Assembly: GCA_021030905.1 (NCBI GenBank)
Contig: JAGFMI010000001.1
Span: forward strand, 1,426,001-1,490,000
DNA length: 64,000 nucleotides
Direction: 5' to 3'
From: Pyrenula massariospora
Taxonomy: Eukaryota; Ascomycota; Eurotiomycetes; Pyrenulales; Pyrenulaceae
The notes under the pieces are model-generated. The model searched no databases. It saw nothing but the letters and a program-made list of their open reading frames with translations, and was not told the DNA's origin. Numbering within the stretch: position 1 is the first letter of the stretch; each line of letters starts with the position of its first letter. Both the position numbers and the translations under genes were made by a program. Below are positions 47,638-60,291 of the stretch, in pieces.

Positions 47638-49600
47638 CTAAAAGTTCTCCTTCCCCCACACGAAATTAAACCCCGGATCGCTGTACATATTGCACTTGAC
47701 GTGCAACTGGCTGCCCAGCGGCTTCGGCCCGCAGAAGAACACGCCCGCCTCCGCCGGGCTGTGGATCTTGCGGATGCCGCGGAAGACCATGTCCCAGTTG
47801 GGGCGGCCGAAGTTGGTCGGGGAGCGGAGACCGGTGATGGCGTCCTGGTCGGCGTTGGCGTCGTTGATCATGATGTTTGTTGCGTCGTCGTTTTTGATTT
47901 TGGCGGTTAGATACTATAGTTGTGGAGATTAGCAAAGGGGGTTTTTGCGACGGAGGGGGGAATATGGCCAAAGACGTACCGTGTGGATCTCGATGTGGTT
48001 CTGCAGATCCTGTGCCTCGATGGCAAGTAGCAAGCTTCGGAACCACTCGAAGCTGCCAAAGTCACGGCAGATCCAGAAGAAATACACTTTCCTAAGCCGG
48101 GTCTTTTTCTGAGGGTAGTTCATCCGATACCAGATGCTCTTGAGAATAGAGGCAAATGGCGTGACACCAATACCTGCACCGCAAAGAAGAGCGATCTCGA
48201 ACTTGAAGACGTCTTCCGAGGCAGATCCGAATGGCCCGTCAATATACACCCGTGGAAGGACGCGGCGAAGCGTGGGATCCACATCTGAACCTTTGGCAGA
48301 GGCGGCATCAAGACCAACAACTTCCGATGTATCGGCTCTCCTGCCGTCACCTTTGGCTTTGTCGAAGTCACATCCGAGAGCTTTGCCAAGGGCTTTTGTA
48401 AAGTTGCCCGCCATGCGGACGTGCACAGAAATGTAGTCTTCCTCTGGAGCGGAGGTGAGCGTGAAGGGGTGATACTGCCAGATGGAGACTTCTGGACAGC
48501 AGAGGAAGATATACTGGCCGGCACGGGTTTTGGTTTTCTCCTTCTTGATTTGTATCTCGCAGACATTGCTTGGGTGCTGGATGACTTTAGAGACGAATGT
48601 CTTGTGTCTGCCACGAATCTCACGCGCAATGCGTTCAAGAAGGTAGATGAACCCCCCGTAACCCCAGAAAATGTAGAAGACGCCGATATTGCTGCAGAAT
48701 GGCGGAGTGTCCGGCTTGATCATGCAGAAAGCACCGTGCACACTCCAGAAAACAAAGAAGACAATGAATAAGTGGTGAGTATACCAGAAACGCTCATAGT
48801 TTTTGCGGCGGGTTTTTTCGATGGATGTGATGAGCATGGCCATCAATGCGATGAGCATTACATAGCCAGACCAACCGGGACCGGTAACAAAATTAGCCAG
48901 CAACCAGCCTTTGAAGCCGAGACCCTGCTTTATGGAGAGCTGTGCAAAGTTGTTCCAGTGGGCAATCGTATGGACCCAAGTGAAGAACACAATTGAATAA
49001 GCAACCACTATGACCCGGTTAGTTATCAATAACAGCATGGGAGTGAGACTAAAGCTAACGCTTGTGGAAGGTGATATTTTTGTCTATAGTCGATTAGAAG
49101 GAAGGTCTAGCTGTAATCATTTCTGAAGCATACCAAATTGAATAATACCATTGAGAGGTGTTTGGCGGGCTAGAGATATCAAAGTGCGGCAGACAGCTAC
49201 AGACATTAGCACGACTCGTGCGATCTCGATTTCCAAATAGCTCACGGAATAGGATGAAAGCAATGTCGAAATGCAGCACAAGAGCAGCAGACCGAGCGAT
49301 GGGGTACGTGATCGTGAAAGTCGACCGCGCTGTTGTGAGGTTGTCTTTCAAGTCGTAATTCATGAAGCCAAAAGCGAATATCATAGCATGAACAGCAGCA
49401 AAGACGAAAACGAATAGTCTCCTGTATCCCTCGTTCACCATCCACCGGTCGAACTTCTCTTTTGTTGTGAGCTCTCTAGGTGCCTCTCCGCTCATTTCAC
49501 CGGACATCAGCATCCGCTGCAATGGCGACCATCGCGCTCTTTCTGATTGTTTCCCACTGCCCAGCATGGTGACTTCGGTATAAAAGTTTGACTTCTCCAT
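47638..49600 (-). CDS. noxB: NADPH oxidase catalytic subunit, NoxB (581 aa)
   Basis: Membrane flavocytochrome that makes superoxide from NADPH and O2. In fungi NoxB works with NoxR/Rac and a tetraspanin in ascospore germination and appressorial penetration. Five exons: 49600..49246, 49196..49134, 49083..49060 (only 24 nt), 49007..47980, 47913..47638. NoxB rather than NoxA is indicated by the hydrophilic N-terminal extension followed by TTKEKFDRWMVNEGYRRLF and LKDNLTTARSTFT. Haem histidines lie in LVLHFD, TWVHTIAHW and WYTHHLFIVFF...VHG. The FAD-binding motif is HPFTLTS, and the NADPH sites are GAGIGVTPFASIL and FFCGPKPLG. The C-terminus FNFVWGKENF is the typical Nox end. No EF-hands, as expected for NoxB. 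Length matches the family. Confidence 0.93.
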
Positions 49601-51623
49601 GGTTTGCCAACTCCTTCTAGCTCGCCTTCCGCCTCAGAGCGGATAGCTTATGAGAGTATTTAAAGATTGACAGGGGGCGCGAATGACGTCTAAATACTCA
49701 GCCCGCTGAGATCGGTTGGAATAAAGGAAGTGAGAGAGTCCTGTAATATAGTCAGAGGAAGAATATAGATGAAGGTTCAACATGAGTACTCACCGCTTGC
49801 TGCCAGCACCAAGTTCGGCTCCTCAGCGAAACGAAGGTTTGACTCTGTAGCCTGTCAGATGGCGCGAAGGGAGAGAAAGAAATTCAGGCTAAGAAGAGGA
49901 AAGACATAAGGAAAAGAAAGACCGTGCTAATGTGAGGCTCAGGCTCATTCGGCGTAGAATCGGGACTTGATCGCCTGCGAAAGAAAAGGACCAGGGGTCT
50001 AGCACGTGTATCAAAGACGCTGACGACGTCTGTGTACATCCCAGAAATGCTTGAGTTCCCAGCTGGAACAGAGATTGGCTGGAGCCATATTTCGCACAGT
50101 AACTGCTTCAGTGGCGGTGGGTACTTGGCTAAGGGCGCCGGGCTCCTATGGAAACAAAGGCCTGATGGTGATCTCCTTTGAAGTGGCATTATTCCGCTAG
50201 GGCCAAGAGCTATGCTCCCCGAGCCCTTGATAGCAGTTTCAGGTTTCCGCTGTGGGTTGGCTGGCGAGAGTCGGTCGTGTAGCTGCGGTGGAGATTCCTG
50301 GCGTCTCCTGTTTGACGATTGCTTCAGGTCGAGTCTCCGCTTAGCGCTGACTGAAGCGGGAAAGCGTCGCTCGCCCCCGGCTCCTAACCTCAGCCTCTAC
50401 CTCCTTAACGCCGAGTCATACCTGGCTATAATCGCTGAGATTTATCAAGTGTTCGCGAGGACAATGAGTGGTCTCATAATTGCCTGTCCCCTAATCATTC
50501 TCCGTCAAACGGAAGCTACTAACTAGTTGTGAATGGCCCCACTTCTACAATCTGCAGACAAAAGGACAAGTTCACAGGGTCTAAGCAACGAACCGTTCAA
50601 TCTCGCAGTAGTTTTCCTTCGACGGCTCGGAGATAGGCGAAAGCTATTCTAGGTTCGTATTGTCCTTCCAAGTGTCCATCTTCCCGATTTCTAGAGAGCC
50701 TAGAATCGGCATGATGATGCGTAGGAAAGCTCGTACCGCCATCTACTTGCCACTACTAAAACATTCACACCTGCATGATGTTTCGGACCTCACGCTGCGT
50801 CTAGTCTTTTCCTACCGATCGTGAAGCGGGAGCGCGGGTACTCTTAGGCGTTAAAACATTCCAACCACCGGCGCGACACGACTGTATCAGCTTCTAAACC
50901 GAGGAATCGAGTACCTTGACATAATGCGCTTGGAGCCGCTTGAACTTCGGGAATACAGGCTTCATCGGGTCGTACTCATCCTAAATGTTTCGATCGAATC
51001 TTTTGTGACCTCCGCCAAGGGGGGAGGACACATCATGGAAATCCAGCTTTTTCAGGTGCATCTTCGAATGCCATGTTCCAAACCAGTACGCTAGCCGGCC
51101 TTCCGCTCGAAGATCAAGGATTGGGGTAGAATAAACGACGTACATATACCCGGATGACAGTGCACATATATTTTGTCCCAAGAGGACTCTGTTTCTCGTC
51201 TTCGTAGGGATGGTTTGGCAACCTTTGCAAACCTAATCGGCAAGATCCAGGCACAGAATTTTGAGCATCCAAGGTATATCTCTAGGCACAGGCTTGCTAT
51301 TGAGTCTGACATAGGACAGAAAGAGATGGAAGTCAGGAACATTAATTCCAAGTCACAGGCTAGGTTCGGGGCAAGGTAAGACCGAAAGCTGGGCTATGAC
51401 CAATTCCCATTCTAAATAAAGTCATGGAAGCAAATAAATAGACGCCTGAGCTCGCACTCCTTGTATCGTGATTGATATGCATCGTAAGACCTATGAAATA
51501 AAAAAAAATCACATGCTGTACCACTGGTGTGCATGTGTCACCATGTCCAGATTGCCGAGCCCGTATTCTGATATTGCTGTTCTCGGTCACTACTGCACCC
51601 TCTGGTCCGCAATGACGTTTCCA
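49601..51623. other. Intergenic region of about 2 kb
   Basis: noxB promoter at the left and the 3' flank of the UBC4-like gene at the right. Small open frames have no recognisable family. Confidence 0.5.
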
Positions 51624-52419
<796 letters not shown>

Positions 52420-52838
52420 TGTAAATGTGTTGTGAGTTGCGAGAAGGTGTTGGCGAGGTTAGGAGTAAAGTAAGTGGGACAAAAGTGGGCTGAGCGGCAG
52501 GCGGTGTTAGTAGCGAGGCCAACCTAATCCTGAGATATACACACACTTTCTGTGTACCAATAGACGCTCCGACGGATTTCAAAGATATTATGAAGACCAG
52601 TGAAATTTTCTGACCCAGGAATTCGTGAACACCGCTGATGCTTTGTGTCGAAGTTGTTGGAATCGAAAAGTCAAAGGTTGATGGGTCACTTGGTAATGGC
52701 GGCATGACTGATAGTGATGCTAGGCTTCAAGGACCTTAGTGGCTTGGCGGGCGGCGAAGCCTAGAGCTCACCTCAATTGCAGCTCCTCCATCAACATCAC
52801 CACCACCGTCTCTTCATTTCATCCTTGGAAGACCAACC
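52420..52838. promoter_or_regulatory. Divergent promoter region of UBC4 (minus) and ATP8 (plus)
   Basis: 419 bp separate the two start codons, so both promoters and 5' UTRs must lie here. I did not find a TATA box I would trust. CT-rich stretches with several CCACC/CATCA blocks precede the ATP8 start (52780-52830). Confidence 0.5.
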
Positions 52839-53279
52839 ATGTCTTCTTCTCGCCTCCTTCGGCCTCTTACCCGGGTAGCTCAGCGTCAGCCCTTTGTGGC
52901 ACGCTCGGTCAATCGACCAGTGTTTGCACTTGCTATGAGCACCCAAACTCCTAAGCAACTTGTCCAGTCGAAACCTTCAGTGCAACCACAAGCGAAGACA
53001 TCAGAGCAATCCACAAGTCTGGCCAAGACGGCTACAATAGCCCATAGAAAGGATGTGGCAACGGTGAGGAATATGTAATGTTAACTACCTGATATGGCTA
53101 ATACTTGTTGCTAGACTCGTTTGCATACTGCCATGCCTCAGCTCGTTCCTTTCTTTTTCGTCAATGAAACCGTCGCCAATTTCAGCGCACTTGTTATTCT
53201 AATCTACTTCATGTCGAAATACGCCCTACCAAACAAGCTTCGCATATTCCTGGCCCGCCTTTTCATTAGCAAGCTATAG
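52839..53279 (+). CDS. ATP8: Nuclear-encoded ATP synthase subunit 8 with mitochondrial presequence (129 aa)
   Basis: Subunit 8 of the F1Fo-ATP synthase Fo sector, normally encoded by mitochondrial DNA. Two exons: 52839..53063 (75 codons) and 53115..53279 (54 codons plus stop), with a 51-bp intron (GTGAGG...TTGCTAG) between codons. Exon 2 encodes a six-residue linker, then a complete 48-residue ATP8. It opens MPQLVPFFFVNE, has one membrane span and ends ARLFISKL; both ends are the family signature. Exon 1 encodes an Arg-rich N-terminus without acidic residues for about 55 residues (MSSSRLLRPLTRVAQRQ, VARSVNRP), as in matrix-targeting presequences, then a Gln/Ser/Lys linker. It reads in the standard code and is spliced, so it is not a recent mtDNA insertion (NUMT). 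Convergent with the acyl-CoA dehydrogenase gene. Confidence 0.88.
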
Positions 53280-53453
53280 CAACTGGGATCGTCTTGCCCG
53301 CGAGAGCAAATTGGTGGGAATCAATACCCCGGAGCACGCACCCCCGGCCCAACTCTGTTGCTTTTGTCCAGCATTCAAGGGCAGAAAATAACGGACGTCA
53401 TATTTACTATGTACAGTGTTGGCAAGGATTAGATTATCTAAAACACAAAGCCT

Positions 53454-54842
53454 TTAACAAAATGCTTGGATCCCTGTGATGGCTCGTCCCAAAATTAATG
53501 CTGTGAAATTAGTCAACTTAAGACGCCCCCGTTTCATGCGTGGTTTTTACTCACCATGGATGTCACTTTGCCCTTCATAAGTCTGCGTCACGAACAAGTT
53601 CGCAACGTGTCTACCGATGTGATACTCGTCACTGACCGCGTTTCCACCAAAAACCTCCTGCAGTATTCTCGAGTTGACCAAAGCCCTGTCACAGTTCTGT
53701 CGTTTGATCATTGATATCATCTCTGGGGCAGCTTTTCCTTCATCCTTCAGACGGCCGACTTGGTTTGCCGCCAGGATGCCGTACGCAGCATCGGTTACGG
53801 CATCAGAAAGTTTCTTTTGCACCAATTGGTACTTCGCTATTGGATTGTTCTTGAATTGCTTCCTTTCCATGGCATATGTCCTGGTCCTCTCAATACAGTC
53901 CTCTAATGCTCCTATCACTCCCCACGCTATACCATAACGGGCTGAATTCAGACAGCTGAATGGTCCTTTCAACCCTTCCACTTCTGGAAACATGTTCGCT
54001 TCTGGTACGGGGCACTCGTCGAGCTGAATCATACCGGTAATGGAGGCTCGGAGCCCATTTTTGTGCTTCAATGGTGGAGTTTCTAGTGTCCCCGGCGGAC
54101 ACTCATCGCGCTCTATCACAAACCCTCGAATCTTCCCTGTACTTTGAAGCTTAGCCCATACCAGCATGACATCTGCAATCGGCGAGTTCGTGATCCATGT
54201 CTTAGCTCCTGAAAGCGAAAAGTATCCTTTCTTGCTGGGGTGCGGTTTGGCCACGCTTTCCATGGATCCAGGATCGGACCCGTGATTTGGTTCGGTCAGT
54301 CCAAAGCATCCTATTTTCTTACCCTTGGCCAATGGAGGCAAGAATTTCTGCTTCAGCTCTTCTGATCCGAACTCCTCGATCCCTCCCATGACCAGCGAGC
54401 TCTGAACAGACATGCCTGATCTGTAGCCCGAATCTACTCTTTCAACTTCGCGAGTAATCAGCCCAGATGCTACGCTGCTCACGCCGGCGCAGCCGTAGCC
54501 CTGGATTGTAGCCCCTAACAAACCAAGCTCACCCATCTCTTCTAGAATTTTCTTGTCATAGTCTTCATCCCGGTATGCGTCTATACATACACTCAGTCTT
54601 GTACTTTTAGCACCAACCTTGACCTACTGACCTAATACCCTTGGCAGCATCTGTTCTTGACAGTACGAGTGTGCGGTTTCTTGTATGGCGAGCTCTTCTT
54701 CAGTGAATAGAGACGTTGAGTTCAAAGGATCTTCCCAATTAAAAGTTGCAGGTGCATGAGCAAACCGTCGAGCTTCGTAACGCAACGGTGCTTTTATTCT
54801 ACAAGCTCTTGAAGCAGCTCGTAGGAGAGGATTTCGTATCAT
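53454..54842 (-). CDS. Mitochondrial acyl-CoA dehydrogenase, glutaryl-CoA dehydrogenase-like (427 aa)
   Basis: FAD enzyme predicted to oxidise and decarboxylate glutaryl-CoA to crotonyl-CoA in lysine/tryptophan breakdown. Three exons: 54842..54632, 54580..53555, 53500..53454. The Arg-rich N-terminus (MIRNPLLRAASRACRIK...RYEARRFAH) looks like a mitochondrial presequence. Acyl-CoA dehydrogenase motifs follow: CFGLTEPNHGSDPGSM (FAD/substrate), YFSLSGAKTWITNSPIADV, the C-terminal helical domain RKQFKNNPIAKYQLVQKKL, then QEVFGGNAVSDEYHIGRHVANL. The catalytic Glu sits in TYEGQSDIHG. The short last exon adds ALILGRAITGIQAF, the typical GCDH ending, joined inside the DIHA codon. ARYGIAWG and the conserved Arg favour GCDH over other acyl-CoA dehydrogenases. 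The first in-frame ATG is at 54842. Confidence 0.9.
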
Positions 54843-55388
54843 TTTCAACCGAGTTTGAAGTGCCAAAACTGAAATTGATCAAGAAAAGGAGCGGCCCAGT
54901 TCGAACAAAGAATTGAGAGCTGTTACTTTGAGAGTGTAAGGGATTAAAAGAGTCCTACGTGTTTTGCCTTCTATGACGGCAGAGACGGATCTGCGATAGA
55001 ATGCCTCGGCTCTGGCTCGGGGACGAAATACAGCGGTGCTGGAAACGGCGGAACGTCCCTTCAGAGTCTCTAATTCACAATCATTGAACTCTTCTCAGAA
55101 TTCATTTTCGAGTTGCATTTGCACAGCACCTTGTACAATGCGCTAGCCCATCTCTGTAAGATATGGCGGTAGTCACGTAGGCACGGCGTCTTCCAAGATG
55201 CCTTTTAATTCACCCCGCACTTTGCGGTAATTTGGAGAAGGTGCGCTAAGCCTGTTCCTGCAAAATTATCTGAGCAGCGCGCGTATGACGCCAATCCAGC
55301 TTCACGCGGTCCACGGTTGCGACAGGCTTCCATTCTCGCTATTTAGCAAGATCAAATCGCCCTCCACAGCTCAGACCGAGTCACCAGT
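54843..55388. promoter_or_regulatory. Divergent promoter region of the GCDH-like gene and FEN1
   Basis: 546 bp between divergent start codons, so it must hold both promoters. No recognisable element can be named with confidence. Confidence 0.45.
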
Positions 55389-56758
55389 ATGGGGATCAAG
55401 CGTGAGCTAGATACTGCTTGATTGACCTGCAACACTGACGCCGTGCAGAGCTGTACCATGTCATCTCAGAAAATGCCCCCGACGCCGTCAAGGAAGGCGA
55501 GATCAAGAATCATTTCGGCCGCAAAGTAGCAATCGTACGTGTTCTTTGTTTTGCAGAATCAAGCACTGACAATTACAGGATGCGTATGTCAAGCTTAGCT
55601 TTCCTAGTGATCGTCTCTCACGTTCGCAGTTCCATGAGCATCTACAGCTTCCTCATCCAAGTCCGTTCAGATGGCCAACAGCTGATGAACGAAACCGGTG
55701 AAACAACATCACATCTTATGGGTATATTCTATCGTACGCTGCGAATCATCGACAATGGAATTAAGCCCCTCTACGTCTTCGATGGAGCTCCTCCGAAACT
55801 CAAGTCTGGAGAGTTAGCGAAGCGATTTGCGCGAAAGAATGAAGCAAACGAGCAGTGGGAAGAAGCTAAGGAGACTGGTACAGCGGAAGATGTTGAGAAA
55901 TTCTCAAGACGGACTGTGAAAGTTACGCGGGAGCACAACGAAGAATGCAAGCGATTACTGAAGTTGATGGGTGTCCCTTACATCAACGCTCCGACGGAAG
56001 CAGAGGCACAGTGTGCTGTGCTTGCTCGGGCAGGGAAAGTTTATGCCGCCGCGTCCGAAGACATGGATACTCTCTGCTTCAACTCGCCCATTCTTCTTCG
56101 GCATCTGACATTCAGTGAACAGCGCAAGGAGCCTATTCAGGAGATTCATCTAGACAAAGTTCTTGAAGGTCTGGAGATGGACAGGAAGCAGGTATGCGTA
56201 GAAATTGAAGATGTCGTTTCACACTAATGTAGAAATTAGTTCATCGACCTCTGCATCCTACTCGGTTGCGATTATGTCGATCCTGTACCAAAAATTGGAC
56301 CTAATACTGCCCTAAAACTGATCCGCGATTACGGAAGCTTGGAGGAGGTGGTAAAATATATTGACAACGACCCTAAGCAGAAGTACAAATTGCCCGATGA
56401 CTGGCCATACAAGGAAGCGCGAGAGTTGTTCTTCAACCCTGATGTTCGTCAAGCAGATCATGAAGAATGTGACTTCAAGTGGGAGGCTCCAGACGTTGAT
56501 GGACTGATCAACTTTCTTGTGACAGAGAAAGGGTTCAGTGAAGACCGCGTCCGAAGTGCAGCAACAAGGCTGACGAAGAACCTTAAGACAGCTCAACAAG
56601 CTCGCCTGGAGGGATTTTTCAAACCAGTTGGAAGAACGGAAGAGGAGAAGGCGAACTTGAAGCGCAAGCACAACGAGAAGCTAGAGGCCGAGAAAAAGAG
56701 GAAGAAGGAAGACGCGAAGGCCAAGAAGGAGGCTAAAGCGAAGCCTCGTGGTGCATAG
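55389..56758 (+). CDS. RAD27: Flap endonuclease 1 (FEN1/RAD27, 394 aa)
   Basis: Structure-specific 5' nuclease that removes flaps during Okazaki-fragment maturation and long-patch repair. Five exons: 55389..55401 (13 nt), 55449..55534, 55579..55583 (5 nt), 55630..56191, 56240..56758. The 5-nt exon GATGC is required to read [14 protein letters not shown], the invariant XPG N-domain; its GAT codes for metal-binding Asp34. Other sites: VFDGAPP (Asp86), EAEAQCA and SEDMDTL (Glu158/160, Asp179/181), and [13 protein letters not shown] (helix-two-turn-helix with Asp). The PCNA box [11 protein letters not shown] lies near residue 340, followed by a Lys-rich tail. Length equals the family norm of about 395. 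Nuclear, probably also nucleolar or mitochondrial. Confidence 0.95.
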
Positions 56759-58175
56759 GACATCAGAGGAGACGGAAACTACTGCCTGTCATAATTTTCG
56801 AGTCATCACGATCCTCACAAAATTCGCAACTGTAAGTTAGCCTGGAGTTTATGGAAACCAAAATATTCCGTGGTGGACCCGTTTTAAAGCATCTGGATTA
56901 ACTCCGAGAAGCTCGAGGTGAACCGACATTTTTTGCCGCCGATTTTCTAGGGCTTAGGTGTATCGGACTGCGACTTCATGCAGGAGCTAGCTTAGAATCA
57001 TTTGTGATGTAAATGGGTCAGAAAATGCCGGTCACCTTTGCCCGCTTCCACGGCAAGACGGGCCTCTTGATGCGTCAGGTCTTGGCAAACCAGGCTAGCT
57101 TTGAAATCACATGATGTCGGCGACGACATGCATTCCCCATGATCCACACCCATTATGATCACAGAGCTATTCTACGATCACGTTGGTAGTAGATGTACCT
57201 GTTAAGAATTTACATTATCCATTAAATCATGTGATTATCCATTGTGTGACTTGAGATCAATCATGAAAGGATGCCAGTATTTTCAGTGCACTCCCAGTTC
57301 CAAGCTCGAGCGACTCGCAACCCCACCTAAAAGCCAAGAAGAGATCTGGCTGCACCATACGTGGCCTAGAAGCCCAAAAGGTCTTGGGTCATTTCGGCTC
57401 AGGAAGGTTTCGGAGGCCAAAAGAATAGGAAATTAAGTCTATGGTTCCTATCATCAAAAGGTGAGAATGAAGAAAGAAACACGGTAACTCTCGCGTCGTT
57501 TATGCCCGATGACTTTCTGTCAGACCTTGGCCTTTGATTCCCAAAAGAAGGCTCTAACGAAACCTACGGCGTTGGAAATGCAAGGCACCGCTTGGTAGAA
57601 GTAAAGACTACCTGAAATCCTCAATTGCACAGCTCCAGGCTTCGGCAGAAAGTGCATCCATAACAAGTAGTCACGCAGATGGCAGGAATGTGGAAAGACA
57701 GGTGCCAAGCAACAAGAGGATGGGAGTTACGAGAAAAGGTAGTCTCTTATTATCGCACCGGGCGGCTCGTGAAGTTTACAATGGTTGGCGCGTGTGCTTG
57801 ATGGGTCGAGTGGAAAGGAGATGAGATTTGGGAAATGATGGGGGGGAGGAGGGTAGGTCGAGGAGCGGAGGGACCCCGTGACTGCAGGTTCGCATGATTG
57901 GCAGAGGAAGGCAGCCGGAGCCAATAGGAGTGACAGAAGCCGCTGTACGGGATCAGACTAGTGAGTCTTAGCGGCGTTTGGGAGGACTTTGCTGATCTTG
58001 CCGGCCCGCGGCGCTATAACTACGAGTAAACACCCGCCATCGCGCGTCCCTCCCCCTCCTGCGCCCATTTCCACCAACGCCCATCCCGCCGCTGTTCTCG
58101 ATTGCCATTCCCGGTCCAGACGAGTTTCATCGATTATAAATCTGCCGCTTCATTAAGCATCAAATTTGGTCCGAA
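56759..58175. other. Intergenic region of about 1.4 kb
   Basis: 3' flank of FEN1 and promoter of histone H1. No gene supported on either strand. Confidence 0.5.
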
Positions 58176-59371
58176 ATGCCTCCCAAAGCTACCACGAAGA
58201 AGGCCGCTGCGCCCAAAAAGACTGCTTCTAACCCCACTCATGGCTCTTACAAAGGTATGCCATCCACCACCACGCCATCGGATCACCTTCGCTCTTTTTG
58301 TATCGTGGTCGCGTATCAATGCTGATTTGTGATTCCAGATATGATCAAGGATGCCATCCTCAATGTGAGTTGGTGCTCTTTGCGCTTGGCCCTCTCGCAA
58401 ATACAACGTACACCATCCTTCGACTAGAGGAAAACAATCCTGCAACCACCATGAAGCCTCCTTTGAAGTTTTTGCTCTAGGAACATTAACTAACGCGTCT
58501 CATGGATCAGCTCAAAGATCGTTCGGGCTCTAGGTACGTTTCATTCACAGTCTATCGTTGCAAGGGCGGTTGACGGTCCTCACGGTCGCAAACCCCCAAT
58601 TCAGTCAGACACTAACTATTCTCCTCCCCAACAGCCGCCAAGCGCTCAAGAAATATGTTCAGGCCAACAACAAGATCTCTGTCAACAGCCCTGCACAATT
58701 TGATGTTCAATTCAACAAGGCCTTGAAATCAGGTGTCGAGAAAGGAGACTTCACGCAACCTAAAGGTAAGCTTAAGTTGTCTATCAAGCCTGTTCATTGC
58801 AGTATCTTGGTAAATTGATGTCAATGCTGGCGTTTGGTGCTAACCTCACGATGCTATAGGCCCCTCCGGCCCTGTCAAGCTGGCAAAGAAGGAGAGCACC
58901 TCCAAACCAGCTGCAAGCAAGGTCAGCATCCCAAGATAATCCCTTGCCTACAGCACTCATACGATACAGACGCCCTCGGAGAAGAAGCCTGCTGCCAAAA
59001 AGGCCAGCACCACGAAGAAGACTACTACCAAAGCGCCGGCGACGAAGAAGGCTACCACAACGAAGAAGTCTTCGACCACGAAGGCCAACACAGCTAAGCC
59101 TCGAAAAGCCGCGAAGGCCGCTCCAACATCTGTCAGTCTATCTTAATGACCCCTAACCCCGCAAAGCATATATACTCATTTTTGATAGGCTCCTGCTGTT
59201 GTTGACGCCCCGAAAGTCCTAGGCAAGACTAAATCAGGCCGTGTCACCAAGACGAAGGCGCCCGCTGCTTCTACTACAAAGAAGACCGCCACCAAGAAGA
59301 CTGCGGCGAAGAAAGCCACGCCAAAGAAGTCAGCGACTCCCAAGAAAGCAGAGGAGAAGGCTGCATCATAG
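58176..59371 (+). CDS. HHO1: Linker histone H1 (221 aa)
   Basis: Binds linker DNA and compacts chromatin. Seven exons: 58176..58254, 58339..58364 (26 nt), 58511..58533 (23 nt), 58635..58765, 58860..58921, 58970..59131, 59189..59371. The winged-helix H15 globular domain lies at about 20-90: [30 protein letters not shown], then FDVQFNKALKSGVEKGDF with the conserved GPSGPVKL. The C-terminal half is a long Lys/Ala/Thr/Pro tail (KKTTTKAPATKKA). There is one globular domain, unlike the two of yeast Hho1, as in other filamentous fungi. The small exons 2 and 3 are needed to build the first helices of the domain. Typical replication histones lack introns; fungal H1 genes are spliced. Confidence 0.93.
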
Positions 59372-60291
59372 ACGCCGCATAGTCTAATTGTTCTTGTACG
59401 TGCTTTCTCTGGATGCGGTATGACAATGGCGGCTCGGTGGTGTTGAAGGTACTCGCAACGCATTCGCATGAGCTCGGGCAAGTTCTGATCTATGCTTGGT
59501 CTCTGCGAAGTAGATCAGGCGAATGCTCTGTATGAATGGAGAGTTCTTGCGCTGGCATCTGGTGGAATGAAAGTATTCTGGATCAATGGGGTAATGGCGT
59601 TGATATGATATCTTTGATGGAGTTTATATGGGTTTTTGCGTTGTCGTGGTGTCATCTCCTGTGGGTGATGGTCACAGCAGCGCTGCAAATATACATCTTC
59701 AACCCTCCTTACCTGAACAAAGTTCATCTCGTGCATTGCGAGTCTCGTCATACACTACAAATCTCGACAATCTAGAGAGTTGCTCATCTCCGTATCGTCG
59801 GCATGAGGCGTAAAATATTGCAAAAGGAAATATCTACCAGTTCATAACCTCTTCTTGGGCGTTGATGTTCATGCGACTAAGCCACGTCAAGGTATTGTGA
59901 TCATTTGGCCCCTTTCGGGCAGCCAAAGTCGGCTAGTAAGGCCAAAGCCCCCACGGCTCCTCTCATTGGCCTCCATTAACCTTAGACGTGCCTCACGGAC
60001 GTGGTCAGTAGCTGGTCCAACGTTGAAACCGTACCGGGTTGTTCGACCTCGAGATTAAAGGTCATTAGAGATTCTCGCCGCTACCTATATCCAAGTCCTA
60101 TTTCGAAGATCGGCCCTGTTGGCTCTCCAACCTTCCTCGGCCGGCTTGGGCGGATGCTCAGCAGAGACCGACCCGAATCTCCCAAATTTCTCTTTCTCAT
60201 TCTCACGACCCACTAATCTCACACCTCGATGTGGCCCTGATCTCTCTTTCAATATCTCTCACTCTTGAGCTCTCAATGCCGAAACGATACG
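59372..60291. other. Intergenic region between H1 and the PIP5K gene
   Basis: 3' flank of H1 and promoter/5' UTR of the PIP5K gene. No coding sequence supported. Confidence 0.5.

Noticed and set aside
55580-56227. FEN1 starting at the in-frame TTG/ATG near 55580
   Set aside because: Would lose the essential N-terminus MGIKQLYHVI...VAID. The spliced model with the micro-exon restores the full family length.
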